64,000 bases of DNA, from positions 186,001 through 250,000 of the forward strand of contig NZ_JBGTYM010000003.1 of the NCBI RefSeq assembly GCF_044142105.1, in the 5' to 3' direction. Below the pieces are notes generated by a model, which was not told the origin of the DNA, made no database searches, and saw nothing but the letters and a program-made list of their open reading frames with translations. This document shows positions 43,831 through 52,465 of the stretch, one piece after another (position 1 is the first letter of the stretch; each line of letters opens with the position of its first letter). The translations under genes were made by a program, and so were the position numbers. This DNA is from Pseudogemmobacter sp044142105. GTDB lineage: Bacteria > Pseudomonadota > Alphaproteobacteria > Rhodobacterales > Rhodobacteraceae.

Positions 43831-44219
43831 GCTTCCCCCTCTTTTTCGGCGTTCATCATTGCGAACGTCTCCTTCGCTATCTTGATGGCATGGTTCGCGC
43901 GGGGGACGCCGGCGTAAATGGCCACATGCAACAGCGCCTCCAGCACGTCATCGGGCGAAGCGCCCGTGTTCGCGGTGGCACGGATGTGCATGGCCAGCTC
44001 GTGATCGTTGCCCAGACCCGCCAGAAGGGCAATGGTCAGCATGGAACGTTCACGCGGCGATATGGTCTTGCGGGACCAGACATGGCCCCAGGCGGCTTCG
44101 GTGATCAGCGCCTGATAGGGGCTGTCGAAATCGGTCTTTTCGGATTCGGCGCGGTCGACATGGGCTGCGCCCAGGACCCGGCGCCGAGTTGCCATGCCAT
44201 CGGTGTAGGTATCGCTCAT
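43827..44219 (-). CDS. pcaC: 4-carboxymuconolactone decarboxylase
   Basis: 130 residues, normal length for stand-alone PcaC, starting at 44219 (MSDTYTDGMATRR). CMD/AhpD-like helical fold with AWGHVWSRKTISPRERSMLT and HIRATANTGASPDDVLEAL. Makes beta-ketoadipate enol-lactone. Overlaps pcaD upstream and pcaH downstream by 4 nt each. Not fused to PcaD, unlike PcaL of some bacteria. Confidence 0.94.
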   Translation of the reverse strand: MSDTYTDGMATRRRVLGAAHVDRAESEKTDFDSPYQALITEAAWGHVWSRKTISPRERSMLTIALLAGLGNDHELAMHIRATANTGASPDDVLEALLHVAIYAGVPRANHAIKIAKETFAMMNAEKEGEA

Positions 44220-45007
44220 CTTGCATGTTCCTGCAGGAAAGCCGCGACAGCCGCGGCCCAGTCTTCGGGGGTCTCGACACAGGGCAGATGGCCGGCATCG
44301 GGGATCAGGTGCCACAGGGCGCCGGGAATGAGGTCTGCCGTTGCGCGCACGACATCCGGGGGCGAGGCACCGTCCGCCCCGCCGGCGATGACCAGCACCG
44401 GCAGCCGCAGCGCGGCGCTGGCTTGCGTCTGGTCAGCCCCGGCCAGCGCCGCACAGGCGGCGATATAACCCGCAGCGGGCGTGCGGATCATCATGTTGCG
44501 CCAGGGCGCCAGCGTGGGCGTGGCGCGGAAGTCGGGCGCGAACCAGCGTTCCATCACCGCATCGGCGATTCCGGCCAGACCCTGCGCCTGCACGGCGGCG
44601 ATGCGCGCCTGCCAGCTTTCGGCCGTGCCCAGCTTCGCCGCGGTGTTGGACAGGATCAGCGCATGGAGCAGATCAGGGCGGGCCGCCGCCACCGCCTGCC
44701 CGATCAGCCCGCCAATCGACAGGCCGACAAAGACCACCGGTCGTCCGCCGGCCGTCGCTTCGATCAGGGCGATGGCATCCTGTGCCAGATCGTCCAACGT
44801 GATCGGAGCGTCTGGCCCGGTGTCGGAAAGACCATGCCCGCGCTTGTCGTATCGGATCGTCCGCAGGCCCCGCGGCAAAAGCGGCATGACAGGGTCCCAA
44901 AGCCGCAGATCGGTGCCAAGGGAATTGGCGAAAACCACGCAAGGCCCGTCTTCCGCACCGTCACAAAAATAGTGCATCGCCCCCCAGGGGCGGATGAGAA
45001 CTTGCAT
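44216..45007 (-). CDS. pcaD: 3-oxoadipate enol-lactonase
   Basis: 263 residues from the ATG at 45007. Alpha/beta hydrolase with nucleophile elbow FVGLSIGGLIGQ, acid region VIAGGADGASP and His in PDAGHLPCVE, so the triad is complete. Hydrolyses the enol-lactone to beta-ketoadipate. First gene of the pcaDCHG transcript and divergent from pcaQ. A PcaQ-type box lies 70 nt upstream. Confidence 0.93.
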   Translation of the reverse strand: MQVLIRPWGAMHYFCDGAEDGPCVVFANSLGTDLRLWDPVMPLLPRGLRTIRYDKRGHGLSDTGPDAPITLDDLAQDAIALIEATAGGRPVVFVGLSIGGLIGQAVAAARPDLLHALILSNTAAKLGTAESWQARIAAVQAQGLAGIADAVMERWFAPDFRATPTLAPWRNMMIRTPAAGYIAACAALAGADQTQASAALRLPVLVIAGGADGASPPDVVRATADLIPGALWHLIPDAGHLPCVETPEDWAAAVAAFLQEHAR

Positions 45008-45073
45008 GAGACCCTCCACTCTTCCATAATTTCGCACGGGAAAATTGGTTTGGATAATGCAAAGCGCGCGATA

Positions 45074-46003
45074 ATGGATAAGCCCACAGTTATGCATCCG
45101 GGGGTGAAGCTGCGCCACATCCGCGCATTTCTGGAGATCGCGGCCGAAGGCGGGCTGTCCTCGGTGGCGCGGGCACAGGGGATTTCACAGCCCGCCCTGT
45201 CGCGCACCCTGGCCGAGCTGGAGGATCTGCTGGGCCAGCCCCTGTTCCTGCGGCAGAAGCGGCGGCTGGTGCTGACCGAGGGCGGGCGGCTTTTCCGCCG
45301 CCATGCGGCGCTGGCGCTGGAATCGCTGGAGGCGGGGGCGGCGGCGCTGCGCCCCGGCACGAGCGGGTCGCTGCGGATCGGGGTCCTGCCCACGGCGGCG
45401 ACGCGGATGGTGCCTGCCGTGATGCTGCGGTTCCGCGAGATGCGGCCGGAAATCCTGCTGCGGGTGGAGACCGGGCCGCATCACCATCTGATCCGCCTGC
45501 TGAGGGATGGCGGGATCGACCTGATGGTCGGACGCCTGCCGGATGTGTCGGAAATGCCGGGTCTCAGCTTCGAGCATCTTTATGAGGAAGACGTGCTGCT
45601 GGTGGGGCGCCGGGATCATCCGATGGAGGCCCGCACGGTGACCGAGGCGCTGAAGGCCTCGGTCCTGATCCTGCCGCCGGAGACCGCGCTGATCCGGCGG
45701 CCGGTGAACGACTACCTGGCCTCGCTGGGGCTGGTGGGCATCCAGCCTGCGGTGGAAACCGTGTCGCTGGCCGTGGGCCGCGGCATTTGTCTCGCTTCGG
45801 ACGCGCTGTGGTTCATCTCGCGCGGGGTGGTGGCCGAAGAGCTGGAGCGCGGCATGCTGATCGAGTTTCAGCTGGGCGCCCGGTTCATGTCGGGTGCCGT
45901 GGGCATCACCCGTCGGCAAAGCGCCTCGGCCCCCGGTCTGGCGGCATTCGAGGAAATCGCCCGCCAGCTTGCGCCCGGGATGCCCGAGGCGAAGGCGGGC
46001 TGA
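45074..46003 (+). CDS. pcaQ: LysR-family activator of the pca operon
   Basis: 309 residues. Helix-turn-helix GLSSVARAQGISQPALSRTL near residues 25-45, followed by the usual linker helix and a two-lobed effector domain (GSLRIGVLPTAATRMVPA onward). Divergent position next to pcaD is diagnostic for PcaQ, which activates the operon in response to beta-carboxy-cis,cis-muconate or related intermediates. The ATG at 45074 is followed by an in-frame ATG at 45092. The putative PcaQ box (45078-45093) lies between and across these, so the later start may be the real one. Confidence 0.9.
   Translation: MDKPTVMHPGVKLRHIRAFLEIAAEGGLSSVARAQGISQPALSRTLAELEDLLGQPLFLRQKRRLVLTEGGRLFRRHAALALESLEAGAAALRPGTSGSLRIGVLPTAATRMVPAVMLRFREMRPEILLRVETGPHHHLIRLLRDGGIDLMVGRLPDVSEMPGLSFEHLYEEDVLLVGRRDHPMEARTVTEALKASVLILPPETALIRRPVNDYLASLGLVGIQPAVETVSLAVGRGICLASDALWFISRGVVAEELERGMLIEFQLGARFMSGAVGITRRQSASAPGLAAFEEIARQLAPGMPEAKAG
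45078..45093. promoter_or_regulatory. PcaQ-type box, copy 1
   Basis: Reads ATAACTGTGGGCTTAT on the minus strand. From memory, rhizobial PcaQ binds ATAACC-N4-GGTTAA-like sites, which this approaches. It lies 71-86 nt upstream of the pcaD start, the usual LysR activator position, and inside the first codons of pcaQ if the ATG at 45074 is used. A second copy, 15 of 16 identical, is at 52286. Confidence 0.65.
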
Positions 46004-46021
46004 CGGCGGGGCGGATCGGGC

Positions 46022-46939
46022 TCAGTGCTTCCAGTCCGCCCGCTGCACCGCGCGCGCCAGTTCACGCCGGAAGCAGGTGATCGCATGATCGGCGAAGCTG
46101 GACAAAGCCCGCCCCTTGCGCTGCGCCACCCAGGCCGAAACCTCGGTCTTTTCGGCCAGCGGGCGGCGGGCGAGGCCGGGCATATAGACCTCGGCCACCG
46201 AAAATTCGTCGATCACCGCCACCCCCAGCCCGTGGCGCACAAGGCTGACCACGGTCTGCGCGAACCGCCCGCGCATTGTATACCGCGGAGTGATGCCGGC
46301 CTCGCGGAACGGGCGGGCCAGAATGGCACCATAGGGATCTTCGGGATCGACGCCCACGAAATCCTCGCGCGCCAGATCCCGGACCGAAATCTCGGCCTTG
46401 TCGGCCAGCGGATGGCCCTCGGGCACCACGGCGACCAGGCGCCCATGCGCCAGGGGGGCGCTTTCTATGGCCGGGTTGTCCATGGGAGAGGACAGGATGA
46501 CGAATTCCCCCCGCTCCAGCAGCAGATAATCCGCGGTCTCTTCGATCTTCAGGATGTTCAGGTCGATGAAGAGATCGGGAAATTGCTGGCGCACGGATCG
46601 GATGGCCCGCGCGGCGATGAACTGAGCGATGGAGGGCGCACAGGCAAAGGACAGCCGCGTGCCGCCGCCCTTCTGCAGCGCGGTGACAGCATGGTTCAGG
46701 TTCTCCATCTGTCGATGCAAGCGCAGGACCATCTCAAAGATGCCATGCGCTTCGGGCGCGGGGACGAACAGCCCTTCCTTCCGCTCGAACAGTCGGATCT
46801 TCAGCACATCCTCGGCATGTTTCACCAGCCGCGAAATGCCGGGCGCCGAAACATTCAGCAGACGCGCCGCGCCCTGAATCGTCCCGGCCAGCATCACCGC
46901 GCGGATCACCTCGACCTGACGGAGCGTGAGTTCGGTCAT
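46022..46939 (-). CDS. LysR-family transcriptional regulator
   Basis: 305 residues. Helix-turn-helix GTIQGAARLLNVSAPGISRL near residues 17-37. The effector domain begins around RLSFACAPSIAQFI. Convergent with pcaQ (18 nt between stops). Co-directional with the TIM-barrel, NIPSNAP and flavoprotein genes upstream, 50 nt after the first of these, so it may be the last gene of that operon. Not closely similar to PcaQ. Effector unknown. Confidence 0.87.
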   Translation of the reverse strand: MTELTLRQVEVIRAVMLAGTIQGAARLLNVSAPGISRLVKHAEDVLKIRLFERKEGLFVPAPEAHGIFEMVLRLHRQMENLNHAVTALQKGGGTRLSFACAPSIAQFIAARAIRSVRQQFPDLFIDLNILKIEETADYLLLERGEFVILSSPMDNPAIESAPLAHGRLVAVVPEGHPLADKAEISVRDLAREDFVGVDPEDPYGAILARPFREAGITPRYTMRGRFAQTVVSLVRHGLGVAVIDEFSVAEVYMPGLARRPLAEKTEVSAWVAQRKGRALSSFADHAITCFRRELARAVQRADWKH

Positions 46940-46989
46940 GTGGCCAGCCTAACTGATGCTGCCCCGCGGGGGGCAAGGGGAAATCGGGC

Positions 46990-47808
46990 TCAGCGTCCGG
47001 CTGCCCGCAGGATGCCACGGGTGGCTGCAATAGCCATTTCCGCCCGTGCCCGCGCATCCAGCTTTTCGGCCAATGCCCGGTGGGGCACCTCGACACTGAC
47101 GGTCACGCCTTCGGGGATGGCATGGGCCAGCCCGATCATGTCGATGCCGCCCTGACCCGGGAAAAGCCGTTCGCCCCGGGCAATGCGGATCAGCTCCTCA
47201 GTGCTTGGGTCATAGGGCACGGCGCCATCGCAGAACTGGACGTAGTTGACCCTATCGCGCGGCAGGGCGGCGATCTGGGCCAGCGTGGTGGACGAACGGT
47301 CGTAATGCAGCGCATCGACCAGCACCCCGCCATTCGTGGCCCCCGCCGCGGTGACGATCTCCAGCGCGGCGCTCAGGTCGGGCACCGCGGTCCAGGGCAT
47401 GAACTCCAGATCCGCGGTCAGCCGGTGGGGGGCGGCCATCTCGCAGAACCGGGCGAAACTGTCGGTCAGCCGGGCGCGGTCGGTGTCGTCGCCAGCCACC
47501 AACACATGCCGGGCGGCCAGCGCCTCGCACCGATCGCAGAACCGGGCGAACAGATCCCAGTCGGGCTCCGCCTTCAGGCGGATGATCTCGACATCGCCCA
47601 CCGTCATGCCGGTATCGGCCAGCGCTGCGCGGACCTCGGTCAGTGCGCGATCATCGGTCAGCAGAGGATAGGCCGGTTCTCCCGCGGCGGCGGCGGGCAG
47701 GATGCGCAGGCCGACCATCTGATAACCGGTTTCGGCCGCGATCTTCACGGCTTCAACGGGGCCGACTTCAAAGGTGGTCAGGAAGGCCAGCGAAAGCGGA
47801 TGGGTCAT
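46990..47808 (-). CDS. Sugar phosphate isomerase/epimerase-type TIM barrel
   Basis: 272 residues from the ATG at 47808 (MTHPLSLAF). Possible metal ligands: DLEFMPWTAV (Glu), GVLVDALHYDRS (Asp, His), NYVQFCDG (Asp) and VSVEVPHR (Glu). Same superfamily as the barrel at 39390 but a different subgroup. It is a second candidate for 3-dehydroshikimate dehydratase, or an isomerase of an intermediate from the flavoprotein pathway. In one operon with the NIPSNAP protein (5-nt gap) and the flavoprotein at 48427. Confidence 0.8.
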   Translation of the reverse strand: MTHPLSLAFLTTFEVGPVEAVKIAAETGYQMVGLRILPAAAAGEPAYPLLTDDRALTEVRAALADTGMTVGDVEIIRLKAEPDWDLFARFCDRCEALAARHVLVAGDDTDRARLTDSFARFCEMAAPHRLTADLEFMPWTAVPDLSAALEIVTAAGATNGGVLVDALHYDRSSTTLAQIAALPRDRVNYVQFCDGAVPYDPSTEELIRIARGERLFPGQGGIDMIGLAHAIPEGVTVSVEVPHRALAEKLDARARAEMAIAATRGILRAAGR

Positions 47809-47813
47809 GGCAC

Positions 47814-48425
47814 TCACTTCAGCGGAGAGAAGGGCAGGGGCAAGGCGATCTGGCTGGTCATGTCGGGCGACAGCCAGTCCGGCCCGCCCTTCGGCGGCCA
47901 TTTGCCATCGGCGACCGATTTCGACCGCGCCTCGCTGCGGGCGGCAAGGCTGGCATAGGGCCAGATCTGGGTGACGCGCGGTTCGCCATCAAGGCCATAC
48001 ATCGCGACGGTCAGTTTGGAATAGGCCTCACGCGGGGGGACGGCCTCGGCCCATTTGCCCATCGTGGGCATGATGCCGTTGATCTTGGTCTTGTAGGTGC
48101 GAAATTCGTAGACCGGGCCGAAGCTGCCCGGTTCCACCGGGGGCAGGAAGTCGAAGGCGCGGTAGCTTTCCATCGTCAGCCGCATCAGATGTTCTGTGCA
48201 ACCGAAGGGGTTGTCCGACCGAAGGGCGCGGTCGCGTTCGGCCATCATCTGATCAAGGCTGTCGAAGCCGCGCAGCAGGAAGACGCGGTTCAGCGTGCCG
48301 ATGTCGGTACCCCATGCGCCCAGAAAGCGCCCCGCCCCTCCGGCCAGCCAGTCCTGAATGCCGGCCGCCGCCTTTCCGGCGCCGAAAATCACCGTGTCCA
48401 GCGTGGCAATCTCATAATAGCTCAT
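47814..48425 (-). CDS. NIPSNAP-family protein
   Basis: 203 residues with two ferredoxin-like NIPSNAP repeats. One is YYEIATLDTVIFGAGKAAAG in the N-terminal half and the other VYEFRTYKTKINGIMPTM in the C-terminal half. Soluble. Good ribosome site GGAGAGC. Starts 1 nt after the flavoprotein stop. NIPSNAP proteins often accompany aromatic degradation genes, but their catalytic role is unclear. A related one-repeat protein lies next to pobA at 62334. Confidence 0.82.
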   Translation of the reverse strand: MSYYEIATLDTVIFGAGKAAAGIQDWLAGGAGRFLGAWGTDIGTLNRVFLLRGFDSLDQMMAERDRALRSDNPFGCTEHLMRLTMESYRAFDFLPPVEPGSFGPVYEFRTYKTKINGIMPTMGKWAEAVPPREAYSKLTVAMYGLDGEPRVTQIWPYASLAARSEARSKSVADGKWPPKGGPDWLSPDMTSQIALPLPFSPLK

Positions 48426-48426
48426 T

Positions 48427-50151
48427 TCAGCTCTCCTCTGTCAGGCCCGGAACGGGCTGGCCGGCCAGAACGCGGCCAGCGATGTAAGCGAAGGTCATGC
48501 CGGGACCAAGAGTGATGCCCCCGGCCGGATAGTTGCCCCCCATGATGGAGGCCATGTCGTTGCCCACGGCAAAGAGTCCGGGGATCGGGTCACCCGTGCC
48601 ATCGAGAACGCGGGCGGCAGGATCGGTCTTCAGCCCGGCAAAGCTGCCAAGGCTGCCGGGCACGATCTGCACCGCATAGAACGGCCCCTTGGTCAGGGTC
48701 CCGAGCGAGGGGTTCGGTCCGTGCTCGGCATCGCCCTGAACGCGGTTGTAGAGGCTTTCTCCGCGATGGAAGTCGGGGTCGCGGCCCTGCGCAGCGCCCT
48801 GATTGAAGCGGGCCACCGTCTCGGACAGCGTGCGGGGCGGAATGCCGCAGGCCCGTGCCAGATCGTCCAGCGAGCGGCCCCATTTCAGATAGCCGGACTG
48901 CACCGCGTGGCCCAAGGGGAACGGGAAGGGTTTCGCCGCGCCAAGGCCCCAGCGGCGCTGCGCCTTGTGATCGGCGATCAGCCAGCAGGTCGGATATTCG
49001 CCGGGCGGCGTGGCGCCGATCAGCGCGCGCATGAAGCCATGGTAGCTGTCCGCCTCGGACACGAAGCGCTGCCCTTGGGGGGTGACCGCGATGATTCCGG
49101 GCTTTGCCCGCTCGATCAGATGGGGGAAATTGGTGAAACTGCCATCCCGGTTGGGCAGGCGGCTGACCGGAGCCATGGCCATATTCCATGCCAATGTGCT
49201 GTCGGCCTGGGCGCCAGCCGCCTCGGCCAGCCGCAGCCCATCGCCGGTGTTCGAAGGCGGGGCCGCGGAATGGTGATCGCGCCCGCCCGCCGTTGCCGCC
49301 CAATCTGCCAGCCGCGCCCGATCATGCGGGAAACCACCTGCGGCAAGGACCACCCCGCGGGACGCCTGCACCAGCGTTTCCTCTTCGGCGGTGGCCAGCC
49401 GTGCGCCGGCGATGCGGCTTCCGTCCTGCACCAACGCCACCGCGGGTGCGCTGTGCAGAAGCGTGACACCGCGATCCAGCGCCGCCCGCATCAGCCGCGC
49501 AACCAGCGCATTGCCATTCGCCAGCCGCATCGGCCGGCCATGCAGAAGTCGGTCGCGCCAGATTCCCAGCACCCGTTTCATCACATAAAGGGCCGAGGCT
49601 GGCTTGCGCGTGGCGTCGAAAAAATGCCGCAGGTCGGGCGCGGGACCAAGGCCCGATCCCCAAAGGCTGGCCGCGGGAAGGGGCGGGCGCAGCAGGTTGA
49701 TCCATTCTCCCAGGTCGCGCCCGTCATAAGGCAGGGCCGAGACGGAGCGCCCGCCCTTGCCGGCCCCCGGAGTTTCGTGGAAATCCGGCACTCGGTTGCC
49801 GTCGATCCAGCGCATTCCGGCGCGATCCTGCAGGAACTGCACCATTTCCGGCCCGTTCTGCAGAAAGACCGGCAAGCGCGGATCGCCCGCGCGGTTGCCC
49901 AGTTCGCTTTGCAGATAGCGCATCGGCTCTTCCCGTGGCTCGTCGATCCCGGCGGCGCGGGCCAACGGATTGCGCGGGATCCACAGCCAGCCGCCCGACC
50001 AGGCGCTGGTGCCGCCGAACTGCGTCTCTTTCTCGGCCACCACGACGCGCAGGCCCAGTTCCGCCGCCGTCACCGCTGCGGTCAGCCCCGCGGCACCCGA
50101 TCCGATCACCAGCACATCACATTGGATGACGTGCCCCTCCGTCCGCTCCAT
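48427..50151 (-). CDS. 3-ketosteroid-dehydrogenase-like FAD oxidoreductase 1
   Basis: 574 residues. FAD-binding VLVIGSGAAGLTAAV (GSGAAG 17-22) and EKETQFGGTSAWSGG. Near the C-terminus MGGNYPAGGITLGPGMTF contains Tyr541 and Gly545, in the Y-x-x-x-G arrangement that holds the substrate ketone in 3-ketosteroid delta1-dehydrogenases. It should desaturate next to a ring ketone. The ring need not be a steroid: 4-oxocyclohexanecarboxylate desaturases belong here. Related to the enzyme at 59546. Heads the operon to NIPSNAP, TIM barrel and LysR. Flavocytochrome/fumarate-reductase-like function is the alternative. Confidence 0.82.
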   Translation of the reverse strand: MERTEGHVIQCDVLVIGSGAAGLTAAVTAAELGLRVVVAEKETQFGGTSAWSGGWLWIPRNPLARAAGIDEPREEPMRYLQSELGNRAGDPRLPVFLQNGPEMVQFLQDRAGMRWIDGNRVPDFHETPGAGKGGRSVSALPYDGRDLGEWINLLRPPLPAASLWGSGLGPAPDLRHFFDATRKPASALYVMKRVLGIWRDRLLHGRPMRLANGNALVARLMRAALDRGVTLLHSAPAVALVQDGSRIAGARLATAEEETLVQASRGVVLAAGGFPHDRARLADWAATAGGRDHHSAAPPSNTGDGLRLAEAAGAQADSTLAWNMAMAPVSRLPNRDGSFTNFPHLIERAKPGIIAVTPQGQRFVSEADSYHGFMRALIGATPPGEYPTCWLIADHKAQRRWGLGAAKPFPFPLGHAVQSGYLKWGRSLDDLARACGIPPRTLSETVARFNQGAAQGRDPDFHRGESLYNRVQGDAEHGPNPSLGTLTKGPFYAVQIVPGSLGSFAGLKTDPAARVLDGTGDPIPGLFAVGNDMASIMGGNYPAGGITLGPGMTFAYIAGRVLAGQPVPGLTEES

Positions 50152-50195
50152 TCAACCCCGCTTCCGCGCGGATGCCTTCGGGGACGGACGCCAGA

Positions 50196-51026
50196 TCATG
50201 CGCCAGACCGCCCGGGCAGCGCATCCAGCGCTCGCACATTCGCCTGAAAGAATTTCGATCCCGCTGCGGCCGCGCCCAGCTCGGTCGCGGCCAATTGCAG
50301 CCGCCCGGCCAGTTGCATCATCCGTTCGGCATTCAACCGCACCGCCGGGCCTGCAATCGACAGACAGCCCAGCACCGGTCCATCGCCCCGGTAGCGCACC
50401 GGAACCGCCATTGCGGCCATTCCGGCGATATAGCTGTCCACCGCGGTGGCATAGCCGCGCGCCCGCGCCTCGGCCAGCTGTTCGATCAGGAGGCCAAGGC
50501 TGCGCGGCGCGTTCTCGCCCTGCCCATCGGCCTGCCGGGTCAGCCCCTGCGCACCGACAAGAAGCAGCGCCTCTTCATCGCTCATGGCCGAGAGCCAGGC
50601 TTTCCCCCCGGCCGAACTGGCGAGATGGACAACGACCCCCTGTTCCTGGCCGGGATCATAGCGCAGCCCGCGGGTCGCGCCCTGCGCCACGGCCACCCAG
50701 ATCAGCCGGTCCCCGTCGATGACCGAAAGGCGCACCAATTCCCCGCTGTCTGCCGCCAGCGCATCAAGGATCGGTTGTGCCACATCGGTGATGCCGGCGC
50801 GGCCGATGAAACCCAGACCCATGGCAGGCAGTTTGATCGTGAGGGCATAGTCGCCTTGCGCCTGCAACTGGCGGACATAGCCCAGTCGAGCCAGTTCCTG
50901 AAGCGTCCGGTGCACGCCGCTGGCCGGTTGATTGGTCGCCGCCGCGATGGCCGAGACCGGCATCCCGGCCGGGTGATCGACCAGAAGCTCTACGATCGCC
51001 AGAGATTTTTCGAGAACGCTGCTCAT
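50196..51026 (-). CDS. IclR-family transcriptional regulator
   Basis: 276 residues. Winged helix with GMPVSAIAAATNQPASGVHR near residues 17-37, and an effector domain with VRLSVIDGDRLIWVAVAQG and SSAGGKAWLSAMSDEEALL. Lies 44 nt upstream of the flavoprotein gene and 27 nt after the Gfo/Idh gene, all on the minus strand. Probably controls this catabolic operon. Ligand unknown. Confidence 0.88.
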   Translation of the reverse strand: MSSVLEKSLAIVELLVDHPAGMPVSAIAAATNQPASGVHRTLQELARLGYVRQLQAQGDYALTIKLPAMGLGFIGRAGITDVAQPILDALAADSGELVRLSVIDGDRLIWVAVAQGATRGLRYDPGQEQGVVVHLASSAGGKAWLSAMSDEEALLLVGAQGLTRQADGQGENAPRSLGLLIEQLAEARARGYATAVDSYIAGMAAMAVPVRYRGDGPVLGCLSIAGPAVRLNAERMMQLAGRLQLAATELGAAAAGSKFFQANVRALDALPGRSGA

Positions 51027-51053
51027 GACCTGTTTTCCGATGCTGAACCTGCT

Positions 51054-52121
51054 TCAGGTTTCATGTCCCAGCGGGGAAAGGTCAACCGCAACGCGCTGTC
51101 CGCTTTCGGCGGCGCGGACGATGGCATCCAGCACCATCAGGTTCGCCGTGGCATCGCGCACGGATACCAGCGGCGTGCCGCCGTGGTGGATCAGATCGGC
51201 GAAATGCTCCAGTTGTGCGCGATAGGGATCACCGGGCGTGACCTCCAGCCGATGTGGCTGAAGCGGCACGGTCCAGTCCGGGGCGCCAGGCGGTTGCCAC
51301 AGCGCAAGGTCCGGCAGCGACAGCCCCGCCGTCGAGCCGCAGTAAAGATGTGGCGTCACCGGATGGGCAGGGAACCGCGCCGGGTTCTCGCCCGCCGAAA
51401 GGTCCCAGGCCCAGGGGCCGACCGCGGCATCCGAGATGCAGAGCGTGGCCAGCCCGCCTCGGGCAAAGCTGACGGTCACGGCAGCGGTATCCTCGACCGC
51501 GAAGCCGCGCCGGTCATGCGAGGCGGTGGCCTGGACATGGGCGATCTCACCGAAGAAATGCCGCAAAAGGTCAATCTCATGCACAAGATTGATCAGAAGC
51601 GGGCCCCCGGCCCCCGGGCTGCGCCGCCATGCCGCTTCGAAATAGCTGTTTGGCTTGGCAAGGCTGCAGGTCACGGTGGCCATGACCAGATCCCCGATGC
51701 AGCCCTCGGCAATCGCCCGGCGGGCGGTGCGGATGATCGGATTGTGGCGCCGGTGATGGCCCACGAGAAGCGGCACGCCGGTTTCATCCGCCACCGCGAT
51801 CAGCTTCAGGGCCGAAGACAGGCTTTCCGCCACCGGCTTTTCCAGCAGAACCGGCAGCCCGGCGCGCAGCAGGGCAGCGCTGACCGGTAAGTGCGTTTCG
51901 TTGGGCGTGGCCACGATGGCGGCTCTGGCCAGACCGAATTCCAGCAGATCGCCGATCTGCGGAAGACAGGGCACATCAAGCGATTCGGCCAGCGTCCGGG
52001 CTGCGGGCATGGGATCGACGATCGCCGAAAGATGCAGGCCCGGCATGCCGGCCAGCGTTTCAATATGGGTGCGCCCGATGGCGCCCGCGCCGATGACGGC
52101 GATTCCGAGACTTTCGGACAT
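51054..52121 (-). CDS. Gfo/Idh/MocA-family NAD(P)-dependent oxidoreductase
   Basis: 355 residues from the ATG at 52121, with ribosome site GGGAGGATC. Rossmann motif IAVIGAGAIGRTH, family signature PVLLEKPVAES with the catalytic Lys, and NLVHEIDLLRHFFG with the Asp/His region. Such enzymes oxidise or reduce polyols and cyclitols, for example inositol or quinate-like rings. First gene of the minus-strand operon that includes IclR and the flavoprotein. A PcaQ-type box is 165 nt upstream. Confidence 0.87.
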   Translation of the reverse strand: MSESLGIAVIGAGAIGRTHIETLAGMPGLHLSAIVDPMPAARTLAESLDVPCLPQIGDLLEFGLARAAIVATPNETHLPVSAALLRAGLPVLLEKPVAESLSSALKLIAVADETGVPLLVGHHRRHNPIIRTARRAIAEGCIGDLVMATVTCSLAKPNSYFEAAWRRSPGAGGPLLINLVHEIDLLRHFFGEIAHVQATASHDRRGFAVEDTAAVTVSFARGGLATLCISDAAVGPWAWDLSAGENPARFPAHPVTPHLYCGSTAGLSLPDLALWQPPGAPDWTVPLQPHRLEVTPGDPYRAQLEHFADLIHHGGTPLVSVRDATANLMVLDAIVRAAESGQRVAVDLSPLGHET

Positions 52122-52285
52122 GCGATCCTCCCGCTGTCGCCGACAGCCATAGCAGCGCAAAATATGGAAGCGCAATTTGTTTTTGAATATCATTCAGTTT
52201 TTGATGCGACTCCGGCCGCTGGCATCGTCATCGCCGCAGCGGTTGCTCCGACCGAGGAAGCAAGGCCGGAAAATGCGCAAAAATG

Positions 52286-52301
52286 ATAACTGTGGGGTTA
52301 T
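52286..52301. promoter_or_regulatory. PcaQ-type box, copy 2
   Basis: ATAACTGTGGGGTTAT, differing at one base from the box at pcaQ-pcaD and closer to a full ATAACC-N4-GGTTAT palindrome. It lies in the 344-nt divergent gap between the Gfo/Idh gene (start 52121) and the shikimate-dehydrogenase-like gene (start 52466). The remainder of the gap is AT-rich with no gene. Suggests that one or both divergent units belong to the PcaQ regulon. Confidence 0.65.
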
Positions 52302-52465
52302 GATTTTCAGATGACTTTGCATTATCAATCACAATCCGCGTGTGGCAGCTTATGGACGGAGCGAGGACCCATGATCAGAACACAGCGAAACCATCCGTCC
52401 GGCCTGGCCGCCTTTCCGGCGGCCTGTGGCGTCCAACCGGAACAAGTTTCAGGACAGAGACCCGA

